From NCBI RefSeq assembly GCF_007830155.1, contig NZ_VLKY01000005.1:1-64000 (forward strand): a stretch of 64,000 bases of DNA, read 5' to 3'. Under the pieces are notes generated by a model. That model had not been told where the DNA came from and made no database searches. It was given only the letters and a program-made list of their open reading frames with translations. Of this stretch, positions 1 to 8,601 are shown piece by piece (the stretch's first letter is position 1; each line of letters opens with the position of its first letter). The stretch is from Pseudomonas duriflava. GTDB taxonomy: Bacteria; Pseudomonadota; Gammaproteobacteria; Pseudomonadales; Pseudomonadaceae. Position numbers and translations under genes: made by a program.

Positions 1-254
1 TTCATCGCGTCGGCCAGCTCCGAAGCCGGTACCACAGCCTCACCGGCACTGACCGCTGAGAGGTTGCCGTCCTGATAAAGCTTGCGCCAATGGAATAACT
101 GGTTGGGGTTGATGCCGTTGCGCCGAGCCACGACGGAAACGCTTTGCCCCGGCTCCAGGCTCTCGCGAACCATGATGAGCTTTTCCTCGACGCTCCAACG
201 GCGACGCCGCTCTTGGCCGAGCACTTCAATATGTCTGTCTTTGTTGGTAGTCAT
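1..254 (-). CDS. IS3-family transposase OrfA (helix-turn-helix), partial
   Basis: This is the first 84 codons of an IS3/IS2-type OrfA; the gene continues beyond the window edge. The protein begins [20 protein letters not shown] and continues with a SVEEKL..MVRESL helix, [11 protein letters not shown] and the [13 protein letters not shown] motif characteristic of the OrfA helix-turn-helix. It would bind the terminal repeats, and in this family is normally joined to the DDE catalytic OrfB by a -1 frameshift. I chose the ATG at 254 because it lies just inside the IS terminus and starts the conserved N-terminus. No stop or frameshift is visible in this part. Confidence 0.75.
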   Translation of the reverse strand, partial: MTTNKDRHIEVLGQERRRRWSVEEKLIMVRESLEPGQSVSVVARRNGINPNQLFHWRKLYQDGNLSAVSAGEAVVPASELADAM

Positions 255-324
255 AAACACGACCGTTTGCCTATCCCTTATGGTAAGGGGAAAACGGTGT
301 CCGGTGTTTCAGGGGGCTTGTTCA
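1..324 (-). mobile_element. Left-truncated IS3-type insertion sequence, one end
   Basis: The terminus at about position 324 reads, on the minus strand, TGAACAAGCCCCCTGAAACA, beginning with the TG typical of IS3-family ends. About 70 bases inside it starts the first transposase ORF. Only the 5' end of the element lies in the window, so the second ORF, the other terminal repeat and the target duplication cannot be seen. The sequence to the right (325 on) is AT-richer and non-coding, which fits a boundary here. The exact IS name is not known to me. Confidence 0.7.
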
Positions 325-918
325 TAATGCATGCACTGCTATAACACTATAAGGGTACAAGCTCTCGCGGCATTTAGAGCTTTTTAAGTCTTTTTAAACG
401 GCTTTTGCCTGCTCTTTAGCACATGGTTGGCTTTTACGTTGCAGAGCTAGCTTTTATTTAGCTCTCGAGGCCGGTCGAAATCCTTTCTTTAAATTGCAAC
501 GATCTCATCTCTCTATAACCTTGATAACCGCCCTGCCCCTCTCACCGCATTTTTTACAGCGCTCCACCTTGGACCTGTCTGTTAGCGCCGCTTACTGGAT
601 CGCTGTAGCCTAGCTGTAGCCTATTGGTTATTGCGACGTCCTTAGGAATAGGGCTCGGTATCGCGACTCAGTCCTCTCTACTGCTTAATCAGCTACCCTC
701 ACCTCGTCCGGCCTCTTTCTATAGCGCTATTACAAGGGAAGCATTACTGCCATCCTGCTCAATCTTGTTTTGGCAGAAGAGAAAGCTGTGCCTGCCGTCG
801 TGTCTGAAGTAGATTCCCTGTACGCTAAAAACGAAACGCATTTATAAACCGAACGCTTGCTTGAACCGGGGCAGTACACTATCAGTACTGCTCCAACCAT
901 TATGGACTGACTGGCTTC
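325..918. other. Non-coding stretch between IS end and TetR gene
   Basis: I see no convincing gene here. A 62-codon open frame at 624-812 has no good ribosome site and an unremarkable sequence. A small hairpin can form at 443-465 (AGAGCTA, 9-base loop, TAGCTCT). The T-rich tracts around 380-470 make it look like promoter or decayed DNA. An inverted repeat next to the TetR gene is listed separately. Confidence 0.5.
871..891. promoter_or_regulatory. Inverted repeat upstream of TetR gene, candidate autoregulatory operator
   Basis: Perfect 7-bp arms GCAGTAC (871-877) and GTACTGC (885-891) are separated by 7 bases and end 27 bases before the start codon of the TetR-type gene. TetR regulators commonly bind such palindromes next to their own promoter. 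The assignment is inference; no second copy was seen upstream of the ABC transporter. Confidence 0.35.
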
Positions 919-1584
919 ATGACTTTGCTAGTACCTGCTCACCACATGGGTGGCGAGAAACCTGCCGGGCGCATTCGCCAGAAGAACGAAGAACTGATCC
1001 TGACGGCGGCTGAAGAAGAATTCGCCAAGCATGGCTTCAAGGGCACCAGCATGAATACCATCGCGCAGCGCGTTGGTTTGCCCAAGGCCAACCTGCATTA
1101 CTACTTCACTAATAAGTTAGGCCTGTATATGTCGGTACTGGCCAACATTCTCGAACTCTGGGATAGCACGTTCAACACACTGACCGTTGAAGACGATCCA
1201 GCTGAAGCATTAACCCGCTATATTCGAGCGAAAATGGAATTTTCTCGGCGGCACCCTCTAGCATCGCGGATTTTCGCTATGGAGATCATTGGAGGGGGGG
1301 CATGCTTGTATGAGTACTTCAATCAGGACTACCAGATCTGGTTTCGTCAGCGTGCAGCGGTATTTGAGGCCTGGGTCGAGGCAGGTAAGATGGACCCCAT
1401 CGACCCGGTTCATCTTATTTTCCTGCTCTGGGGCAGTACTCAGCATTATGCCGACTTTTCTAGCCAAATCTGCCATGTGACTGGGCGCAAGCGCCTAACG
1501 AAACAGGACTTCGATGAGGCAACACGTACGCTTACTCATATCATTCTCAAAGGGTGTGGTTTGTCGCCACCGGGGTTGGCATGA
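919..1584 (+). CDS. TetR/AcrR-family regulator, RutR-like
   Basis: A 221-aa one-component repressor. An N-terminal helix-turn-helix spans about residues 20-65 (NEELILTAAEEEFAKHGFKG, then TSMNTIAQRVGLPKANLHYYF). It is followed by the RutR/YcdC-type C-terminal domain with LYMSVLANILELWDSTF and a W-rich dimer region. Relatives of RutR sense pyrimidines or purines and control nucleobase use. That fits the downstream nucleoside ABC transporter, but the effector is inferred. The stop overlaps the start of the YigZ gene (ATGA), so the two are co-translated. An alternative start is the ATG at 946; neither start has a strong ribosome site. Confidence 0.8.
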   Translation: MTLLVPAHHMGGEKPAGRIRQKNEELILTAAEEEFAKHGFKGTSMNTIAQRVGLPKANLHYYFTNKLGLYMSVLANILELWDSTFNTLTVEDDPAEALTRYIRAKMEFSRRHPLASRIFAMEIIGGGACLYEYFNQDYQIWFRQRAAVFEAWVEAGKMDPIDPVHLIFLLWGSTQHYADFSSQICHVTGRKRLTKQDFDEATRTLTHIILKGCGLSPPGLA

Positions 1585-2186
1585 GCAAAACCTTGATTTC
1601 ACCTACCGAATTTCGCGAAGAAATTCGTAAAAGTCGATTTCATGCCTTTGCCTCACCGATCCATACGGCTGATAAAGCTCAGGCATTCATCGATCAGATC
1701 AGTGATCTTTCCGCTACACATAACTGCTGGGCCTGGAGACTAGGCCAGCAGTATCGTTTCAATGACGATGGAGAGCCTGGCGGTACAGCCGGGCGACCTA
1801 TTCTAGCGGCAATAGACGGCCAAGATTGCGACCGGGTAGTTGTTGTGGTGACTCGCTGGTTTGGCGGAATCAAACTAGGCACTGGCGGACTGGTACGCGC
1901 TTATGGCGGATGTGCAGCCAAATGTTTGCAGAGCGCTGCACATGTTGTGCTGGTTCCACGAGTGACCGTGGCGTTTCAGTGCACCTATTCAGAGCTACCT
2001 CTGATTAAGGCACGCCTGGGTGAGTTTGAGGCTTTGCTAGATGGCGAGCGCTTTGCCTCCGACGGGGTTGAACTATGTTTAGCTTTGCCGGAAGTAGATT
2101 TATCCCGTATCCAACAGTACCTAGCTGATCTCAGCCGCGGTCGTATCCGTTTGCATCGTCTAGATACATCTCCTTCATTCAGCTAA
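1581..2186 (+). CDS. yigZ: IMPACT/YigZ family protein
   Basis: A 201-aa protein of the YigZ/IMPACT (UPF0029) family. The hallmark RFNDDGEPGGTAGRPIL motif lies near residues 60-77, followed by VVVVVTRWFGGIKLGTGGLVRAYG, which is the family core. A second ferredoxin-like domain (DUF1949-type) occupies the C-terminal third. The cellular role is not well settled; eukaryotic IMPACT regulates GCN2 and bacterial YigZ has been linked to translation-related stress. I chose the start at 1581 because it overlaps the TetR stop codon as ATGA and gives the normal family length; an in-frame upstream start at 1554 would lie deep inside the TetR gene. Confidence 0.88.
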   Translation: MSKTLISPTEFREEIRKSRFHAFASPIHTADKAQAFIDQISDLSATHNCWAWRLGQQYRFNDDGEPGGTAGRPILAAIDGQDCDRVVVVVTRWFGGIKLGTGGLVRAYGGCAAKCLQSAAHVVLVPRVTVAFQCTYSELPLIKARLGEFEALLDGERFASDGVELCLALPEVDLSRIQQYLADLSRGRIRLHRLDTSPSFS

Positions 2187-2435
2187 TTCCTTTGTAGCGC
2201 GCTGTTTCCTCAAGGCACAGGATTTGCTTATTCGTGGTGCACAAGCAAAACGGTTTGCGCCACAAAGAAGCATTGGCCTATATGGATGGCCACCTTTCTC
2301 TGGTTTTCCACCGTAATTTTGTTTGTAGCCTTTTAATAACTGCCTGTTCCTAAATGCTCACGTTTGGTGCACGGCATGAAATGACGAGCCTTTTTGGTGC
2401 CCTGCTTCTCTATTGTTTATTAAAGCTGCCGACCC

Positions 2436-3644
2436 ATGAACGAACTACAAAGCGCTGTGAACGTCCTCATTCACGGATCTAATACCCTTTTCATTCTTGT
2501 AGGCGCCGTTATGGTGCTGGCCATGCATGCAGGCTTTGCCTTTTTGGAAGTAGGCACCGTTCGACAGAAAAACCAAGTCAATGCTTTATCGAAGATTCTT
2601 GCTGACTTCGCTATCTCGACCCTGGCTTACTTTTTTATTGGTTACTGGATTGCCTATGGGGTGAGCTTTTTCGCACCTGCCGAAACGCTCATGACCAACA
2701 ACGGCTATGCGTTAGTAAAATTCTTCTTTCTACTAACCTTTGCAGCCGCGATACCAGCAATCATTTCCGGTGGCATTGCCGAGCGAGCACGTTTTGCTCC
2801 GCAATTGTGCGCGACGGCTTTAATCGTTGCGTTCATCTATCCCTTCTTTGAAGGTATTGTCTGGAATGGCAATTTGGGGCTGCAGGCTTGGCTTACAGAA
2901 GCCTTCGGCGCGCCATTCCATGATTTTGCTGGCTCTGTAGTTGTTCACGGTGTAGGTGGCTGGCTGGCATTGGGCGCCGTGTTGATGCTTGGTCAGCGAA
3001 ACGGCCGCTACCGAGACGGAAAATTGGTGGCGTTCCCGCCTTCGAACATTCCCTTTCTAGCCTTGGGATCTTGGATTTTGATTGTCGGCTGGTTTGGCTT
3101 CAACGTTATGAGTGCACAAACTCTAGATGGTGTAAGCGGCTTGGTCGCTGTGAACTCCTTGATGGCCATGGTCGGTGGCGTGGTTGCTTCGCTCATTTTC
3201 GGCCGTAATGACCCTGGCTTTCTCCATAACGGTCCCTTGGCAGGTCTAGTGGCGGTGTGTGCGGGCTCGGATCTAATGCATCCTATTGGTGCATTGGCAA
3301 CTGGCCTGGTGGCAGGCGCCCTGTTCGTCTGGGCATTTACGGCTACTCAGGTCAAATGGAAGATCGACGATGTGCTGGGGGTGTGGCCCCTCCATGGCTT
3401 ATGTGGCGTATGGGGCGGCATCGCTTGCGGTCTCTTTGGGCAAGAGTTTCTCGAAGGGCGAGGCGGCGTCAGCTTTTTTAGCCAAGTGATCGGTACAGGA
3501 CTGGGCGTAACTATCGCACTAGTGGGCGGACTGATCGTGTATGGCCTGCTTAAGGTGGTCCTAGGTTTACGTCTTTCCCAAGAGGAGGAATATTACGGGG
3601 CCGATCTTTCCATTCACAAAATTTCAGCCATCAATCAAGACTAA
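2436..3644 (+). CDS. amt: Ammonium transporter, Amt family
   Basis: A 402-aa inner-membrane protein with about 11 hydrophobic segments that conducts ammonium. Family signatures are visible: FAFLEVGTVRQKN in the first helices, IISGGIAERARF near residue 112, the conserved aspartate and first pore histidine in DFAGSVVVHGVGGW (about 163-176), and the second pore histidine in WPLHGLCGVWGGI. No glnK/PII gene adjoins it, although amt is usually paired with one; a unit elsewhere is likely. I saw no clear sigma-54 promoter in the 250 bases upstream. A terminator follows at once, so it is a single-gene unit. Next to purine and adenine catabolism genes, which release ammonia, it may help retain or capture nitrogen; this is inference. 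Confidence 0.93.
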   Translation: MNELQSAVNVLIHGSNTLFILVGAVMVLAMHAGFAFLEVGTVRQKNQVNALSKILADFAISTLAYFFIGYWIAYGVSFFAPAETLMTNNGYALVKFFFLLTFAAAIPAIISGGIAERARFAPQLCATALIVAFIYPFFEGIVWNGNLGLQAWLTEAFGAPFHDFAGSVVVHGVGGWLALGAVLMLGQRNGRYRDGKLVAFPPSNIPFLALGSWILIVGWFGFNVMSAQTLDGVSGLVAVNSLMAMVGGVVASLIFGRNDPGFLHNGPLAGLVAVCAGSDLMHPIGALATGLVAGALFVWAFTATQVKWKIDDVLGVWPLHGLCGVWGGIACGLFGQEFLEGRGGVSFFSQVIGTGLGVTIALVGGLIVYGLLKVVLGLRLSQEEEYYGADLSIHKISAINQD

Positions 3645-3652
3645 GCCTAACA

Positions 3653-3690
3653 GCCTCTGTACTTATCAAACCGAACAGAGGCTTTTCTTT
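3653..3690 (+). terminator. Intrinsic terminator after amt
   Basis: The stem GCCTCTGT (3653-3660) pairs with ACAGAGGC (3675-3682), followed by TTTTCTTTCT. It sits 9 bases after the amt stop codon. Confidence 0.85.
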
Positions 3691-3776
3691 CTATTACCCA
3701 CATCTCACGTGGATGGCCCTGTGGATAAACGGAGGATAGCTTGCTCTGGTAGGTGCTACTCATGGCCCCTAAAGAA

Positions 3777-3795
3777 TTGATCATTTTTTGATCAA
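3777..3795. promoter_or_regulatory. Candidate RutR-type operator before nucleoside ABC operon
   Basis: Perfect arms TTGATCA (3777-3783) and TGATCAA (3789-3795) flank five T residues. The half-site resembles the E. coli RutR half-site TTGACCA, although the spacing there is two bases. It lies 125 bases before the ABC ATPase gene and downstream of the RutR-like regulator gene. The assignment is inference from similarity and position. Confidence 0.4.
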
Positions 3796-3842
3796 TGCAG
3801 TGACTTCTCGATATTCCTCCTTAAGCAAGTCGCGATTTATTG

Positions 3843-3888
3843 TCGAAAAGCAAAAAGCTGACCACCTGGCCAGCTTTTTGCTTTTCGA
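3843..3888. other. 18-bp perfect inverted repeat (hairpin) upstream of ABC operon
   Basis: The left arm TCGAAAAGCAAAAAGCTG (3843-3860) is exactly complementary to the right arm at 3871-3888 across a 10-base loop, in which CCA/TGG can pair further. The 3' arm is T-rich. It lies 31 bases before the ATPase start and is separate from the amt terminator. It may be a terminator or attenuator of the ABC operon leader, or terminate an unseen short transcript from 3690-3840. Confidence 0.6.
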
Positions 3889-3919
3889 AAGGCCACTGCT
3901 TTCGTGAAGTGAGTGCCTC

Positions 3920-5473
3920 ATGTCAATCGACACGCAACCGACCTCGTGCCCGCCGCCACGCGTGCAATTGTCCGGAATTACCAAGCGCTACCCTGGGACC
4001 CTCGCCAACGACAGAATAGAACTTACTCTTGAGCCAGGCGAGATTCGTGCACTGTTGGGCGAAAACGGTGCAGGCAAGAGCACGCTCATGAAGATCATTT
4101 ATGGCGTAACTGCTCCAGACGAGGGTGAGATCCGCTGGAACGGTAGACCTGTTGTCATTCGTGACCCCGCCCAGGCCCGCCGTTTGGGAATTGGCATGGT
4201 GTTTCAGCACTTCTCCCTGTTCGAGACGCTGACGGTGGCTGAAAACATTGCCTTGGCACTAGGCCCTGAGGCACATCCGCGACGGCTGGTTTCGCGCATC
4301 CGTGAAGTCTCTCAGCGCTACGGCATGCCGCTCGAGCCAGACCGTTTAGTGCATAGCCTGTCTATTGGCGAGCGGCAACGGGTGGAAATCGTACGGTGCC
4401 TGATGCAAGACATCCAGTTGCTGATTCTGGATGAGCCAACCTCTGTATTGACGCCGCAAGAGGCTGAAGACCTATTTGTGACGCTTCGCCAGTTAGCGGC
4501 GGATGGCTGCAGCATTCTCTTTATCAGCCACAAACTGGGAGAAGTGCGAGCCTTGTGCAGCACCGCAACCGTATTGCGAGCCGGATGTGTTGCAGGTCAT
4601 TGCATTCCAGCCCAGTGCTCGGATCTGGAGCTGGCACGCCTGATGGTGGGCGATGCAGAAGGGCTTGAAGGGAGTTATCCCAAGGCTCACGGCGGTGCCG
4701 TTTTTCTGAACGTCAGCCAGTTGAGCTGGCGTAACCCCGATCCGTTTGGTACGTCATTAGTTGATCTAAGCCTGGAAGTGCGGGCCGGTGAGATTATGGG
4801 CATCGCTGGTGTGGCCGGAAATGGCCAGGATGAGTTGTTGGCCTTGTTGGCCGGTGAGATACGTCTCCCGCCCCAGGAGAGTGCACGTATTTGCATCGCC
4901 AGCGAGCCGGTTGCTCATCTTAGTCCAGAGGCGCGCCGTCGCTGTGGACAAGCCTTTGTTCCGGCCGAACGTCTTGGGCATGGTGCCGTACCGGACATGA
5001 GCCTGGCAGACAATGCCCTGCTGACCGGTTTTCAGCAGGGCCTGCTCCAGCATGGCCTGATAAAACATGACAAGGTCATGGCTTTTGCCAATGACATTAT
5101 TCGGCGTTTCAGCGTTAAGACACCGGATGCTCAAGCCATAGCCAGCAGCCTGTCCGGAGGTAATCTACAAAAATTTATTTTGGGCAGGGAAATCCTGCAG
5201 CAGCCAAAACTGTTGATTGCTGCCCATCCGACATGGGGTGTAGACGTAGGCGCCGCGGCGGCCATTCACCGGGCCCTGATCGGCCTGCGCGAGGCCGGTG
5301 CAGCGATTCTGGTTATTTCTGAAGACCTAGATGAGTTGTTTCAAATCTGCGATCGCATCGCAGCTCTGAGCAACGGTCGACTCACCACTCCTGTAGAGGT
5401 CGCTCACACGCATCCTATCGAGGTCGGCCGCTGGATGGCCGGCCAGTTCGATATTTCCCATTCGGCCGCCTGA
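3920..5473 (+). CDS. Nucleoside/purine ABC transporter ATPase (two ABC domains)
   Basis: A 517-aa duplicated ATPase of the BMP-associated (YufO/NupO-like, CUT2-related) type, on the cytoplasmic face of the importer. Domain 1 has Walker A GENGAGKST, signature LSIGERQRVEI and Walker B LLILDEPTS. Domain 2 has a non-canonical Walker A (GVAGNGQDELL), signature LSGGNLQKFILGRE and a Walker B where AAHPTWGVDVG replaces DEPT. One weakened site is normal in this family. Permease genes follow at 12 and 51 bases. The partner binding protein is probably the BMP gene at 9985, 2.4 kb beyond the permeases. The candidate substrate is nucleosides or purines, from family knowledge and the nearby adenine deaminase. 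Confidence 0.88.
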   Translation: MSIDTQPTSCPPPRVQLSGITKRYPGTLANDRIELTLEPGEIRALLGENGAGKSTLMKIIYGVTAPDEGEIRWNGRPVVIRDPAQARRLGIGMVFQHFSLFETLTVAENIALALGPEAHPRRLVSRIREVSQRYGMPLEPDRLVHSLSIGERQRVEIVRCLMQDIQLLILDEPTSVLTPQEAEDLFVTLRQLAADGCSILFISHKLGEVRALCSTATVLRAGCVAGHCIPAQCSDLELARLMVGDAEGLEGSYPKAHGGAVFLNVSQLSWRNPDPFGTSLVDLSLEVRAGEIMGIAGVAGNGQDELLALLAGEIRLPPQESARICIASEPVAHLSPEARRRCGQAFVPAERLGHGAVPDMSLADNALLTGFQQGLLQHGLIKHDKVMAFANDIIRRFSVKTPDAQAIASSLSGGNLQKFILGREILQQPKLLIAAHPTWGVDVGAAAAIHRALIGLREAGAAILVISEDLDELFQICDRIAALSNGRLTTPVEVAHTHPIEVGRWMAGQFDISHSAA

Positions 5474-5485
5474 CGGAGCCCAGCC

Positions 5486-6604
5486 ATGCTGCTCTCACTT
5501 GAACCACGCGCACAGCCTTCGCGCCTGATGATGTTGCTATCGCCTGTATTGGCCGGCCTGTTAACCCTTATCAGTGGCTCAATGCTGTTCGGGCTTTTAG
5601 GGCGTGATCCGCTACAGGTATTGCACACTTTGTTGATTGCTCCGCTCAGCGATCTTTATGGCATAGGTGAACTCTTGGTCAAAACCTTGCCGATTCTGTT
5701 GTGTGCTCTGGGCTTGGCCCTGGCATATCGCGCACGCATCTGGAACATTGGGGCGGAAGGTCAGTTGCTGATCGGCGCTCTGGCAGGTAGCGCGTTGGCA
5801 GTAAATATCATCGACATGGAAAGCCGCTGGGCGTTGGTAATGGTTGTGACGACTGGGGTGCTCGGCGGTGCGCTGTGGGCCGGGCTGGCTGCCTGGTTGC
5901 GGACGCATTTCCACGCAAATGAGATCCTGACGACAATCATGCTGAACTACATTGCGCTGAACCTGCTGCTGTACTGCGTACATGGGCCGCTTAAAGATCC
6001 TGAGGGTTATAACTTTCCGGAGTCTGCGCTGTTCGGCGAGGCCAGCCGGTTGCCTACGTTAAGCGATGACATGCGTGTCACGATCGGTGTGTATTTCGCA
6101 CTGTTTGTACTGGTTGCCATCTGGGTACTGGCGCAAAAGAGTTTTTTGGGATTTCAGATCAAGGTTCTAGGTCTGGACAGGCGTGCTGCTGGATTCGTAG
6201 GGTTTCGTGAAAAGCGCCTGGTCTGGATCGTACTGCTTATCAGCGGTGCGCTGGCGGGTCTGGCCGGCGTATGCGAGGTAACCGGGCCGATTGGCCAGCT
6301 TGTCCCACAGGTTTCCCCCGGCTATGGCTACGCAGCTATTACCGTTGCATTTCTAGGACGGCTTCATCCCTTCGGCATCCTGCTTGCGAGCCTGCTTATG
6401 GCTTTGCTGTACCTGGGTGGCGAAACGGCACAGATGAGCCTGAACCTGCCAATGGCTGTTACCGGCTTGTTCCAGGGCATGATCCTGTTCTTTCTCTTGG
6501 CCTGCGATGTTCTGATCGTGTACCGCCTGCGTGGGAAAAAGAGACCACGCTCGATCATGGCAAGGAGCACCGGTGCAGTATTGCATCAGGCACCGGCCGA
6601 CTGA
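5486..6604 (+). CDS. Nucleoside ABC transporter permease 1 (YufP-like)
   Basis: A 372-aa inner-membrane permease of the branched-chain amino acid/nucleoside type (BPD_transp_2). It has about ten hydrophobic helices. The family patch ALAYRARIWNIGAEGQLLIGAL (about residues 79-100) and FHANEILTTIMLNYIALNLL are visible, as is the coupling region GFREKRLVWIVLLISGALAGLAG. It begins 12 bases after the ATPase stop and would form a heterodimeric pore with the next gene. The C-terminal tail after residue 345 is basic and cytoplasmic. Confidence 0.88.
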   Translation: MLLSLEPRAQPSRLMMLLSPVLAGLLTLISGSMLFGLLGRDPLQVLHTLLIAPLSDLYGIGELLVKTLPILLCALGLALAYRARIWNIGAEGQLLIGALAGSALAVNIIDMESRWALVMVVTTGVLGGALWAGLAAWLRTHFHANEILTTIMLNYIALNLLLYCVHGPLKDPEGYNFPESALFGEASRLPTLSDDMRVTIGVYFALFVLVAIWVLAQKSFLGFQIKVLGLDRRAAGFVGFREKRLVWIVLLISGALAGLAGVCEVTGPIGQLVPQVSPGYGYAAITVAFLGRLHPFGILLASLLMALLYLGGETAQMSLNLPMAVTGLFQGMILFFLLACDVLIVYRLRGKKRPRSIMARSTGAVLHQAPAD

Positions 6605-6655
6605 GGATTCAACGGGCTGGATTGCAGCCTTCCACGACAATAAAGGTAGACGGTA

Positions 6656-7582
6656 GTGGATATCGATCTGTTGACCAATGTGTTCTACGCCATGGTGCGT
6701 ACCGGCACTCCCCTACTGCTGGTGGCACTAGGCGAGATGGTCTGTGAGAAAAGCGGTGTGCTCAACCTTGGCCAAGAAGGCATGATGCTGTTCGGCGCGG
6801 TCATTGGCTTCATGGTGGCATTCAGTACCGGGCATCTCTGGCTGGGTGTGCTGCTTGCCATGCTGGCCGGCATACTCTTGTCCCTACTGTTTGCACTGGT
6901 AGCGGTCCACCTCAACGCTAATCAAGTAGCCTGCGGCTTGGCCCTGACGATTTTCGGCGTGGGCCTGTCTTCATTCGTAGGAGCCAGCTGGGTAGGTAAA
7001 CCACTGGAAGGATTTTCTCCGATTGCCATTCCGCTCCTGAGCCAGATTCCAGGCATTGGAAAAATGCTATTTGCTCAGGATGCACTGGTTTATCTGTCCT
7101 TTGTCCTGTTTGCCCTCGTCGCCTGGATCGTACTGCGAAGCCGAATCGGGCTAATCATTCAAGCCGTGGGTGAGAACCCCAATGCAGCCAGTGCCATGGG
7201 GCTATCTGTTCTACGCGTACGCACGCTGGCCGTAATGTTTGGCGGAGCGATGGCCGGGTTGGCCGGCGGCTATCTCTCATTAGCCTATACCCCCATGTGG
7301 GCGGAAAACATGACTGCCGGACGTGGCTGGATCGCACTGGCTCTGGTGGTATTTGCCAGCTGGCGGGTTTTCCGCGTGCTCTTAGGCGCATACCTGTTTG
7401 GCTTGGCGAGCATTCTTCATCTAGTGGCTCAGGGCATTGGCGTTACTCTACCGGCCAACCTCATGGCGATGTTGCCTTACGTGGCAACTATCGTTGTGCT
7501 GGTATTGCTTTCCCGCGATACGATCAGGACGCGCCTGTATGCTCCTGTTTCCTTAGGGCAACCTTGGAAAGCCGGACACTAA
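6656..7582 (+). CDS. Nucleoside ABC transporter permease 2 (YufQ-like)
   Basis: A 308-aa second permease of the importer, also BPD_transp_2 type. Motifs include EMVCEKSGVLNLGQEGMMLFGA near residue 30 (the partner of the WNIGAEGQ patch in permease 1) and QAVGENPNAASAMGLSV, the cytoplasmic coupling helix. I chose the GTG at 6656, preceded by AAAGGTAG; no upstream ATG in frame gives a better fit. The operon appears to end here at a long hairpin (7606-7664), so the binding protein gene is transcribed separately. Confidence 0.87.
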   Translation: MDIDLLTNVFYAMVRTGTPLLLVALGEMVCEKSGVLNLGQEGMMLFGAVIGFMVAFSTGHLWLGVLLAMLAGILLSLLFALVAVHLNANQVACGLALTIFGVGLSSFVGASWVGKPLEGFSPIAIPLLSQIPGIGKMLFAQDALVYLSFVLFALVAWIVLRSRIGLIIQAVGENPNAASAMGLSVLRVRTLAVMFGGAMAGLAGGYLSLAYTPMWAENMTAGRGWIALALVVFASWRVFRVLLGAYLFGLASILHLVAQGIGVTLPANLMAMLPYVATIVVLVLLSRDTIRTRLYAPVSLGQPWKAGH

Positions 7583-7605
7583 GCTAGAATTCTTCTCACT
7601 AAACC

Positions 7606-7664
7606 ATCTATTAAAAGGATCATAACTACGCAATAAATGCGCTTTTATGATCCTTTTAATAGAT
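7606..7664. terminator. 19-bp AT-rich inverted repeat after permease operon
   Basis: Arm ATCTATTAAAAGGATCATA (7606-7624) is perfectly complementary to 7646-7664. The 21-base loop contains a second small hairpin (CGCA-ATAAA-TGCG). It lies 23 bases after the permease stop and 62 before pirin. The 3' arm is T-rich, so a terminator is the simplest reading, but 19 perfect pairs is longer than needed and it could also be a protein-binding palindrome. Confidence 0.55.
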
Positions 7665-7726
7665 AGATCATAGCTTCTGTTCTGGTGGTCCATTGACTAC
7701 ACCTCCTCTTCAACAAGGAAACAGGC

Positions 7727-8425
7727 ATGATCGAATTACGCCCTTTTAGCCAGCTCGGCGGCGCTCACCACGGCTGGCTCAATGCCAAGCATCATTTTTC
7801 CTTTGCTGATTACCATGATCCCAAGCGTATTCACTGGGGACGGTTACGGGTTTGGAATGATGACGAGATCGCACCAAACAGCGGATTTCCGCCTCACTCA
7901 CATCAGGATATGGAAATCATTACCTATGTGCGTCAGGGAGCCATTACGCACAAAGACAATCTTGGTAATGAAGGAAGAACCGAGGCGGGTGACGTGCAGG
8001 TGATGAGTGCCGGAACCGGGATCACCCATGCCGAATATAACCTTGAGGCCGAAACGACAAAGATCTTCCAGATCTGGATTATTCCAGAGGAGCGTGGCGG
8101 TGAACCTTCCTGGGGCGCCAAGCCGTTTCCCAAAGATGACCGCGCCGGTCGCTTCGTAGTCTTGGCCAGCGGGTACGCCAGCGACACCGAGGCTCTGAAG
8201 ATTCGAGCCGATGCGCGCTTGTTGGCTGCCACGCTCAAGGCAGGCCAGACCGCAGACTATATGTTGGGCAATCAGCGCAAGGGTTATCTAGTGGCAGCTA
8301 AGGGCCGCATCGAGGTGAACGGTATCCCAGCCGATGCGCGCGATGGTCTTGCCATTACCCAAGAGGAAGCCATAAAGGTGACGGCGCTGGAGGATAGCGA
8401 GGTCATTCTGGTAGATGCAGCCTGA
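7727..8425 (+). CDS. Pirin family protein (YhhW-like bicupin)
   Basis: A 232-aa bicupin. The N-terminal cupin carries the metal ligands: two histidines in PPHSHQDMEIITY (about residues 57-62), then histidine and glutamate in SAGTGITHAEYN (about 98-109). E. coli YhhW and human pirin share this site and show quercetin 2,3-dioxygenase activity in vitro; the physiological substrate is usually unknown. The C-terminal cupin has lost metal ligands, as is usual. The start has a good site (AAGGAAACAGGCATG). It stands alone between two hairpin-bounded units. Confidence 0.9.
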   Translation: MIELRPFSQLGGAHHGWLNAKHHFSFADYHDPKRIHWGRLRVWNDDEIAPNSGFPPHSHQDMEIITYVRQGAITHKDNLGNEGRTEAGDVQVMSAGTGITHAEYNLEAETTKIFQIWIIPEERGGEPSWGAKPFPKDDRAGRFVVLASGYASDTEALKIRADARLLAATLKAGQTADYMLGNQRKGYLVAAKGRIEVNGIPADARDGLAITQEEAIKVTALEDSEVILVDAA

Positions 8426-8601
8426 ACACTGACCTGTTGAGTTGTATAGGTGTCCCTCTCCTCACGGCAGACGGGATCAGATCGGTAAGCAAGCGAGTCA
8501 TCATGATCAGATCGAAAGGCTGAACGTGTCAGCCTTGACCGCACGTTAGCGCGAGACAGCCTGGGCTTACTGAGGCGGACCAGAAGGCCCGCCCCAAGCT
8601 G

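Noticed and set aside
624-812. 62-codon frame after the IS end
   Set aside because: No ribosome site, unlikely composition and no match to a family I know.
2187-2435. Possible sigma-54 promoter before amt
   Set aside because: Sequences with TTGG and GC were looked at, but none has the GG-N10-GC spacing.
4800-5330. Degenerate second ATP site as damage in the ABC ATPase
   Set aside because: Weakened Walker motifs in domain 2 are normal for BMP/CUT2-type duplicated ATPases.
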